DNA of 7,383 nucleotides from Bacteroidales bacterium GP4. Lineage in GTDB: Bacteria; Bacteroidota; Bacteroidia; Bacteroidales; Muribaculaceae. The stretch is from positions 1 through 7,383 of the forward strand of contig DAAL01000041.1 of assembly GCA_001701065.1 (NCBI GenBank), in the 5' to 3' direction. This document shows, piece by piece, positions 1-4,598 of this stretch; positions within the stretch are counted from its first letter, which is position 1, and each line of letters begins with the position of its first letter. The notes below the pieces were generated by a model. It was given only the letters and a program-made list of their open reading frames with translations. It made no database searches and was not told where the DNA came from. The position numbers were made by a program, and so were the translations under genes.

Positions 1-1581
1 AGCGACGATGCCTATACCCCCAACGGCCGCGCCGGAATGCGCCCCGATTACCCTACCATAGTTTACAGCAAGATACTGAAAGAACTGTATCCCGATGTGC
101 CGGTGATAGCCGGAGGCATCGAAGCATCATTAAGGCGTGTGGCGCACTACGACTACTGGGAGGACCGCCTTCGTCCATCCATCCTGCTTGACGCGCCGGT
201 GGATATGGTTATCTATGGCATGGGGGAAATACCAGTAAGCGAAGTAACGACACGGATGCAAAACGGAGAACCGATAAAATCCATCCTTGATGTTCCGCAG
301 ACAGCAATTCTCCTGCCGGCAGAGGCAATCCCGGCACCCGATTCCAACAACGTAGTCCTCGCATCGTTTGAAGAATGTTTAGCCGACAAACGCAAACAAG
401 CCACTAACTTCAAGCATGTGGAACAGCAGTCCAACCGCATCCACGGCGCAACCATCTGGCAGAAACATGGGAACAAAGCGGTGAAAATCAACCCCATGCT
501 CCCGCCCATGACAACTGAGCAGATTGACAGTTCCTTCGACCTTCCCTACACCCGCCTGCCGCATCCGCGGTACAAAGGGAAGAGCATTCCTGCATGGGAA
601 ATGATAAAGCACTCCATCAATCTGCACCGGGGATGTTTCGGTGGATGTGCATTCTGCACCATATCGGCGCATCAAGGCAAGTTCATCGCCTCCCGAAGCA
701 AGGAGTCGATACTGAAGGAAGCACGGAAAGTGACCGAAATGGAGGATTTCAAAGGCTACATCTCCGACCTCGGAGGCCCGTCAGCCAACATGTACCGTAT
801 GGGCGGCAAGAACAAGGACATCTGCGAGAAATGCCTTCGCCCGTCATGTCTTCACCCGAAACCTTGCCCCAATCTCAATAACGACCACACCCGGCTCCTT
901 GAAATATATCATGCCGTGGACGCATTGCCCGGCGTAAAAAAGTCATTCATAGGCAGCGGAGTGCGCTACGACCTTTCCATGCATCCCTCAGGCGACAAAG
1001 AAGTGGACCGTGTCAACCGCCGGTACAATGAGGAGCTGATACGCGACCATGTGTCAGGACGCCTAAAAGTTGCGCCCGAACACACTTGCCCCCATGTGCT
1101 CGAACTGATGCGGAAGCCGTCATTTGACCAATATTACCGGTTCAAAGAGATATTCGACAAGATAAATGAACGCAACGGACTCCGGCAGCAGCTTATACCC
1201 TACTTCATCTCATCCCATCCCGGATGCCGAGAAGTGGACATGGCGGAACTGGCGGTGGAAACAAAAAATCTGAACATGCACCTTGAGCAGGTGCAGGATT
1301 TCACGCCCACCCCCATGACCGTAGCAACCGAGATGTATTACACCGGCTACAATCCTTACACAGGCGAAAAAGTGTACTGCGCCGTCAAGCCTGAGGATAA
1401 AAAAGCCCAACGTCAGTTCTTTTTCTGGTACGACCCTGAATACCGGCAGTCTATCATCCTGGCTTTAAAGAAGTTGCATCGCCACGACTTGATATCAAAG
1501 TTATTTCCGGCATATAAAAATTTCGAAAATAGCCACGCATCAGGGTTCCATCGAAAACAAAAACAGAAAAAAAGATACTGA
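1..1581 (+). CDS. ygiQ: YgiQ-family radical SAM protein (5' end cut by window edge)
   Basis: This gene encodes a radical S-adenosylmethionine protein of the YgiQ/UPF0313 family, whose substrate is not established. The frame is open from base 1 and the residues before the first internal ATG at 37 (SDDAYTPNGRAGM) match a conserved family stretch. That ATG is therefore not the start, and I estimate 100-130 N-terminal residues are missing. The radical SAM CxxxCxxC motif reads RGCFGGCAFC, with cysteine codons at 634, 646 and 655; these should bind the 4Fe-4S cluster that cleaves SAM. A second cysteine group, CxxC-x4-C-x5-C, has codons at 823, 832, 847 and 865. The segment around HLEQVQDFTPTP (about 1279-1314) belongs to the C-terminal DUF3362-type region, and the protein ends in a lysine-rich tail. 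The frame is intact to the TGA at 1579-1581. The family assignment is firm; the biochemical role is unknown. Confidence 0.93.
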   Translation, partial: SDDAYTPNGRAGMRPDYPTIVYSKILKELYPDVPVIAGGIEASLRRVAHYDYWEDRLRPSILLDAPVDMVIYGMGEIPVSEVTTRMQNGEPIKSILDVPQTAILLPAEAIPAPDSNNVVLASFEECLADKRKQATNFKHVEQQSNRIHGATIWQKHGNKAVKINPMLPPMTTEQIDSSFDLPYTRLPHPRYKGKSIPAWEMIKHSINLHRGCFGGCAFCTISAHQGKFIASRSKESILKEARKVTEMEDFKGYISDLGGPSANMYRMGGKNKDICEKCLRPSCLHPKPCPNLNNDHTRLLEIYHAVDALPGVKKSFIGSGVRYDLSMHPSGDKEVDRVNRRYNEELIRDHVSGRLKVAPEHTCPHVLELMRKPSFDQYYRFKEIFDKINERNGLRQQLIPYFISSHPGCREVDMAELAVETKNLNMHLEQVQDFTPTPMTVATEMYYTGYNPYTGEKVYCAVKPEDKKAQRQFFFWYDPEYRQSIILALKKLHRHDLISKLFPAYKNFENSHASGFHRKQKQKKRY

Positions 1582-1610
1582 TTTTTACCAATAATCATCT
1601 GATAATTATG

Positions 1611-1618
1611 TATCTTTG
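1611..1618 (+). promoter_or_regulatory. Bacteroidetes-type -7 promoter element of efp
   Basis: TATCTTTG matches the Bacteroidetes -7 consensus TAnnTTTG exactly. It lies in the 82-base gap between ygiQ and efp, 45 bases before the efp start codon. Transcription would start a few bases after 1620, giving a leader of about 40 bases. The expected upstream TTTG is poor: bases 1587-1590 read ACCA, and the nearest T-run, at 1582-1586, is a few bases too far upstream. The call therefore rests on the -7 box and its position. Confidence 0.65.
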
Positions 1619-1663
1619 CACTCGAATTTAGAAATTTGACTAAAAATAGACTATAACATCACT

Positions 1664-2239
1664 ATGGCAACTACTGCAGATTTTAAAAACGGAATGTGCC
1701 TCGATATTGACGGCAACTATTATTTTATCGTAGAATTTTTGCACGTAAAACCCGGTAAAGGTCCGGCTTTTGTGCGCACAAAACTCAAAAATGTAAAAAC
1801 CGGTCGTATTCTTGACAAGACTTGGAACTCCGGTGTAAAGGTGGATGAAGTTCGCATCGAACGCCGCCCCTATCAGTTCCTTTACAAGGACGACATGGGC
1901 TACAACTTCATGCACACTGAGACATTCGAGCAAGTAGCACTTCCCGGTGAAAGCATCGACGGTGTACAGTTCCTCAAGGAAGGCGACATATGCGAAGCTA
2001 TGGTTCATGCAGCTTCCGACACTATCCTCACTTGTGAAATGCCCACAAGCGTTGTGCTTGAAATCACCTACACCGAGCCGGGTATAAAAGGCGACACTGC
2101 TACCAACACCCTTAAACCCGCTACAGTGGAAACCGGTGCTGAAGTTCGTGTTCCCCTATTCTGCGAAACAGGCGACAAAGTACGCATCGACACCCGTGAC
2201 GGTTCTTATGTTGAACGTGTAGAACGCGCCAAAGCATAA
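1664..2239 (+). CDS. efp: Elongation factor P
   Basis: EF-P is a cytoplasmic translation factor that binds between the P and E sites of stalled ribosomes and helps form peptide bonds at consecutive prolines. The 191-residue product has the usual family length (about 185-190). The N-terminal KOW-like domain carries the loop [13 protein letters not shown] with its tip lysine at residue 32 (codon 1757-1759), the position modified in many bacteria. The middle OB domain includes [15 protein letters not shown]. The third domain holds the signature [16 protein letters not shown] and ends [15 protein letters not shown]. The start is the first ATG after an in-frame TGA at 1637-1639. There is no Shine-Dalgarno sequence, as is usual for the phylum. 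The gene has its own promoter and a downstream terminator, so it is probably transcribed alone. Proline after the PGKG core is notable and is discussed as a finding. The identification is secure. Confidence 0.98.
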   Translation: MATTADFKNGMCLDIDGNYYFIVEFLHVKPGKGPAFVRTKLKNVKTGRILDKTWNSGVKVDEVRIERRPYQFLYKDDMGYNFMHTETFEQVALPGESIDGVQFLKEGDICEAMVHAASDTILTCEMPTSVVLEITYTEPGIKGDTATNTLKPATVETGAEVRVPLFCETGDKVRIDTRDGSYVERVERAKA

Positions 2240-2241
2240 CG

Positions 2242-2260
2242 CATTTCAGCATCTGAAATG
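2242..2260 (+). repeat. 8-bp hairpin just after efp
   Basis: CATTTCAG (2242-2249) and CTGAAATG (2253-2260) form a perfect 8-bp stem with a three-base loop, two bases after the efp stop codon. It is followed by TTAAAAATC rather than a T-run, so it does not look like a complete intrinsic terminator on the + strand. It may protect the mRNA 3' end or assist the stronger hairpin 12 bases downstream. Confidence 0.55.
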
Positions 2261-2272
2261 TTAAAAATCTCA

Positions 2273-2312
2273 TAACGCCGCACTCCTTGCCGAGTTGCGG
2301 CGTTACTTATTA
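2273..2312 (+). terminator. Intrinsic terminator of efp
   Basis: TAACGCCGCA (2273-2282) pairs perfectly with TGCGGCGTTA (2296-2305). Inside this 10-bp stem, CTC (2283-2285) pairs with GAG (2292-2294) around a six-base loop, leaving one bulged T. The stem is GC-rich and is followed by CTTATTATTAT, a moderately T-rich tail. It separates efp from the glycosylase gene. On the opposite strand the same stem is followed a few bases later by a T5 run, so it could act in both directions, although no minus-strand gene was found. Confidence 0.75.
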
Positions 2313-2332
2313 TTATAAAAGTATATATAATC

Positions 2333-2923
2333 ATGGATGATAACTGCCCTTTAGAAACTCACCCATTCCCTCCATTCATCCCTAATGGAGCCAAAATCTT
2401 GATATGCGGAACGTTCCCGCCCAAAAGCAACCGATGGAGTATGGAATTTTACTACCCCAACCGCATAAATGACTTTTGGCGCATCATGGGACTCATTTTC
2501 CACAATGACAAAGACTATTTCTACGACGCGTCGGCAAAGACATTCCGCCTTGACGACATAAAACGCTTCCTCAACGAAAAGAAGATTGCGTTGAGCGACA
2601 CCGGTCATGCCGTGCGCCGGCTTAAGGACAATGCTTCGGACAAATTCCTGGAGATTGTGGAGCCGCTTGACCTGTATTCACTGCTCGACAGAATGCCTGA
2701 CTGCGTGGCTATAGCTACTACAGGCGAGAAAGCAGCCGAAGTGATGGCAAACCTCACTTCCACCGAAGCTCCGGCAATAGGCGAGTGCGTAACCGCCGCT
2801 CTGCCGTCAGGACATTCGGTAAGCATTTTCAGGATGCCATCCACTTCAAGAGCCTACCCTCTGTCCATCGAAAAGAAAGCCCGGTATTACAGCGACATGT
2901 TTCACAGGATAGGTATATTATAA
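2333..2923 (+). CDS. Uracil-DNA glycosylase superfamily protein
   Basis: This gene encodes a 196-residue soluble protein of the uracil-DNA glycosylase fold, in a Bacteroidales group usually annotated 'uracil-DNA glycosylase family' or 'DNA glycosylase'. Such enzymes remove deaminated or damaged bases at the start of base-excision repair. The N-terminal motif is CGTFPPKSNRWSMEFYYPN (residues 25-43) followed by NDFWR (46-50); GTFPP sits where the superfamily has its water-activating motif. Near the C-terminus ALPSGHS is followed by MPSTSRAYP (168-176), at the place of the DNA-intercalating loop. There are no membrane segments or signal peptide. The ATG at 2333 follows the efp terminator by about 20 bases; I see no good promoter, so transcription may come from read-through or an unrecognised promoter. 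The superfamily call is good, but substrate and activity are inferred because the motif differs from GINPG (Mug/TDG) and GQDPY (Ung). Confidence 0.8.
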   Translation: MDDNCPLETHPFPPFIPNGAKILICGTFPPKSNRWSMEFYYPNRINDFWRIMGLIFHNDKDYFYDASAKTFRLDDIKRFLNEKKIALSDTGHAVRRLKDNASDKFLEIVEPLDLYSLLDRMPDCVAIATTGEKAAEVMANLTSTEAPAIGECVTAALPSGHSVSIFRMPSTSRAYPLSIEKKARYYSDMFHRIGIL

Positions 2924-2974
2924 GTGACGGATGTTGACCTCAGCTTATAATTTTATTTAAAAATTTAGACTTTA

Positions 2975-3003
2975 TGCAACTTTTTTAAGCCCAAAAAGTT
3001 GCA
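2975..3003 (+). repeat. 11-bp inverted repeat upstream of dedA
   Basis: TGCAACTTTTT (2975-2985) is the exact reverse complement of AAAAAGTTGCA (2993-3003), with a seven-base spacer TAAGCCC. The right arm covers the GTTG (2998-3001) proposed as the -33 element of the dedA promoter. It could be an operator, or a weak hairpin at the 3' end of the glycosylase transcript. No T-run follows on the + strand; the T-run is inside the left arm. Confidence 0.6.
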
Positions 3004-3029
3004 CTATATTATAATAATCACTAATTTTG
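2998..3029 (+). promoter_or_regulatory. Bacteroidetes-type promoter of dedA
   Basis: GTTG at 2998-3001 is separated by 20 bases from TAATTTTG at 3022-3029, an exact match to the -7 consensus TAnnTTTG at the usual spacing. The transcript would start around 3033-3037, leaving a short leader before the ATG at 3053. The arrangement also argues against translation starting at the in-frame TTG at 2999, which would lie upstream of the transcription start. Confidence 0.7.
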
Positions 3030-3052
3030 AACTTCGTACAACCGTAAAGATT

Positions 3053-3733
3053 ATGACTATCGATTTAATTCCATTGGCGATATTTGATGCTAACCAATTT
3101 TTCAGTTGGTTCGTTGAGAATGCAAATTATTGGTTTGTATTTATCTTCATGGTCATAGAAAGCTCTTTTATACCGTTCCCATCTGAATTGGTAGTTCCTC
3201 CTGCCGCCTACCTATCCATGCAGGCTGATTCAAGCATGAATATATACATGGTAACTATAGTCGCCACGGCAGGCGCATTGGTGGGAGCCATCATTAACTA
3301 CTATCTTGCGCTGTGGGTGGGACGACCAATTGTTTACCGCTTTGCCAACAGCCGTGTGGGACATGCCCTTCTCATCGACGAGACAAAAGTGCACAAAGCC
3401 GAGGTGTATTTTGACGACCACGGAGCCATCTCCACCTTCATCGGTCGACTCATTCCTGCAGTAAGGCAGCTGATTTCCATTCCTGCCGGACTTGCCCGCA
3501 TGAAGATGAGCACTTTCATCATCTTTACAGCTTTAGGAGCACTGGTGTGGAACTCAATATTAGCCGCGCTTGGCTATCTTCTTTCGACCTTTGTGCCGCT
3601 GAAGGACCTGTTCATCCAGGTTGAACGCTACAACAGTTATCTGACTTACGCCGGATACGCAATAGGCGGTGTGTGTGTGTTATTCATTTTGTATAACCTG
3701 CTTAAACCCAAAAAGAAAACGACCGAAATATAA
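3053..3733 (+). CDS. DedA-family membrane protein
   Basis: This is a 226-residue inner-membrane protein of the DedA (SNARE-associated, PF09335) family. Family members move lipid carriers; some translocate undecaprenyl phosphate, the carrier for cell-wall and surface polysaccharides. Key features are the acidic segment IESSFIPFPSE (residues 35-45, with E36 and E45) and the motif GRLIPAVRQLISIPAG (131-146), whose arginines R132 and R138 correspond to residues needed in Escherichia coli members. Hydrophobic stretches lie near 27-54, 64-88, 153-176 and 204-221, followed by a lysine-rich cytoplasmic-type tail. I chose the ATG at 3053 over the in-frame TTG at 2999: the extra 18 residues would fall across the promoter, and the family begins shortly before the NYWFVF helix. 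A (GT)6 run at 3669-3680 is coding. rpe follows after 45 bases, probably on the same transcript. Exact substrate is inferred. Confidence 0.93.
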   Translation: MTIDLIPLAIFDANQFFSWFVENANYWFVFIFMVIESSFIPFPSELVVPPAAYLSMQADSSMNIYMVTIVATAGALVGAIINYYLALWVGRPIVYRFANSRVGHALLIDETKVHKAEVYFDDHGAISTFIGRLIPAVRQLISIPAGLARMKMSTFIIFTALGALVWNSILAALGYLLSTFVPLKDLFIQVERYNSYLTYAGYAIGGVCVLFILYNLLKPKKKTTEI

Positions 3734-3778
3734 TTTCTCTTCAACAATAATTATCACAATTTAACCTTGTACTGATTT

Positions 3779-4423
3779 ATGCTTGTATCACCATCCATAT
3801 TAAACACAAACTTCCTCAATCTGCAGGAAGAAATAAAGATGCTGAATGAAAGTTCCGCCGACTTCATCCACATGGATATCATGGACGGAACGTTTGTTCC
3901 CAACATCTCATTCGGCTTCGAGATTACCAAAGCGGTCCATCGCATATCCAAGAAACCGCTGGACGTGCACCTGATGATAGTCAACCCTGACAAGTATGTG
4001 ACACAGGTGCGTGACTGCGGAGCGGAGTACATGACAGTGCATGCCGAGGCTTGCACCCATCTCTATCATGTGGTGCAGAAAATCAAGCAAGCCGGCATGA
4101 AAGCAGGTGTAGCGTTAAACCCCGCCACACCGGTGGCTCTGCTTGAAGACATAATCTATGACCTTGACCTTGCTCTTGTGATGTCAGTCAATCCCGGATT
4201 CGGTGGACAGGTGTTCATCGCAAACACGCTGGCTAAAGTGTCACGGATGAAGAAGCTTATCAATGAGTCAGGCTCCCATGCGCTCATTGAAGTCGACGGC
4301 GGCATCAACGCCCACACCGGCTCACTGCTCTCCAATCTCGGTGTCGACATCCTCGTTGCCGGAAACTATGTGTTCAATGCTCCTGACCCCCGTCAGGCAA
4401 TCCAGGCACTGAAATCATTGTAA
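3779..4423 (+). CDS. rpe: Ribulose-phosphate 3-epimerase
   Basis: Rpe interconverts D-ribulose 5-phosphate and D-xylulose 5-phosphate in the non-oxidative pentose phosphate pathway, in the cytoplasm. The 214-residue product is a complete single TIM barrel of normal length (about 215-225). The hallmark segments appear in order: SPSIL (4-8); FIHMDIMDGTFVPN (29-42), with metal ligands H31 and D33, the latter also a catalytic acid/base; HLM (64-66), with metal ligand H64; NPATP (114-118); MSVNPGFGGQ (135-144), for phosphate binding; and EVDGGIN (171-177), with D173 as the second catalytic aspartate. No key residue is missing. An in-frame TGA at 3773-3775, six bases before the ATG, fixes the start. 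There is no Shine-Dalgarno sequence and no convincing separate promoter, so co-transcription with dedA is likely. A strong terminator follows. The identification is secure. Confidence 0.98.
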   Translation: MLVSPSILNTNFLNLQEEIKMLNESSADFIHMDIMDGTFVPNISFGFEITKAVHRISKKPLDVHLMIVNPDKYVTQVRDCGAEYMTVHAEACTHLYHVVQKIKQAGMKAGVALNPATPVALLEDIIYDLDLALVMSVNPGFGGQVFIANTLAKVSRMKKLINESGSHALIEVDGGINAHTGSLLSNLGVDILVAGNYVFNAPDPRQAIQALKSL

Positions 4424-4443
4424 TAACAGCAGTTATCCCATAC

Positions 4444-4480
4444 CCGCATGGGCATTAAGGTGTCCGTGCGGATTTTTTTA
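4444..4480 (+). terminator. Strong intrinsic terminator of rpe
   Basis: CCGCATGGGCA (4444-4454) pairs with TGTCCGTGCGG (4461-4471) in an 11-bp GC-rich stem that includes two G-U pairs, with the six-base loop TTAAGG. It is followed directly by A and seven T residues (4473-4479). This is a textbook Rho-independent terminator. A smaller 5-bp hairpin, ATAAC-AGCA-GTTAT (4423-4436), lies just before it at the rpe stop codon. Confidence 0.9.
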
Positions 4481-4489
4481 CATTTTTCT

Positions 4490-4521
4490 ATTGTTTATAA
4501 TCGGAGGTTATCGTAACTTTG
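4490..4521 (+). promoter_or_regulatory. Bacteroidetes-type promoter of ftsK
   Basis: ATTG at 4490-4493 is followed after exactly 20 bases by TAACTTTG at 4514-4521, a full match to TAnnTTTG. It lies just after the rpe terminator and is the best-formed promoter in the window. Transcription would start near 4526-4530, giving ftsK a leader of about 70 bases. Confidence 0.8.
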
Positions 4522-4533
4522 TACATAGAAGCG

Positions 4534-4575
4534 CTTATGGAAAATACGCTTTATCATCAGGACTTATTCCATAAG
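4534..4575 (+). repeat. 9-bp inverted repeat in the ftsK leader
   Basis: CTTATGGAA (4534-4542) is the exact reverse complement of TTCCATAAG (4567-4575), separated by 24 bases. It falls within the predicted 5' untranslated region of ftsK, ending 23 bases before the start codon. The left arm contains an ATG (4537-4539) that opens a 15-codon ORF. The loop is long and the stem AT-rich, so RNA pairing would be modest. Confidence 0.5.
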
Positions 4576-4584
4576 ATTTTATAA
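4537..4584 (+). other. Possible 15-codon leader ORF upstream of ftsK
   Basis: An ATG at 4537 opens a short reading frame encoding MENTLYHQDLFHKIL and stopping at TAA 4582-4584, 14 bases before the ftsK start and in another frame. It lies wholly within the predicted ftsK leader and spans most of the inverted repeat there. There is no Shine-Dalgarno signal, but the genuine genes here lack one too. The peptide has no attenuation-like run of one amino acid. A 15-codon frame can easily arise by chance, so this is only a candidate. Confidence 0.22.
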
Positions 4585-4598
4585 CATCTTTTAATCGC

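Noticed and set aside
37..39. ATG at 37 as the start of the ygiQ gene
   Set aside because: The frame is open from base 1, and the residues before this ATG match a conserved internal stretch of the family, so the gene begins outside the window.
594..881. 95-codon + strand frame inside ygiQ
   Set aside because: It lies in another frame across the conserved radical SAM core and has no promoter or recognisable protein features.
1567..1609. Possible terminator at the ygiQ end (A-rich tract, T-run and ATAATCATCTGATAATTAT partial palindrome)
   Set aside because: The pairings are short, AT-only or bulged, and no stable stem followed by a T-run can be drawn.
1640..2008. 122-codon minus-strand frame opposite efp
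   Set aside because: It overlaps the conserved efp gene and its leader, shows no recognisable motif, and is best explained as a shadow frame.
3762..3769. TAACCTTG as a -7 promoter element for rpe
   Set aside because: It departs from TAnnTTTG at one core position, has no TTG at the right distance upstream, and would leave almost no leader before the ATG at 3779. Co-transcription with dedA is simpler.
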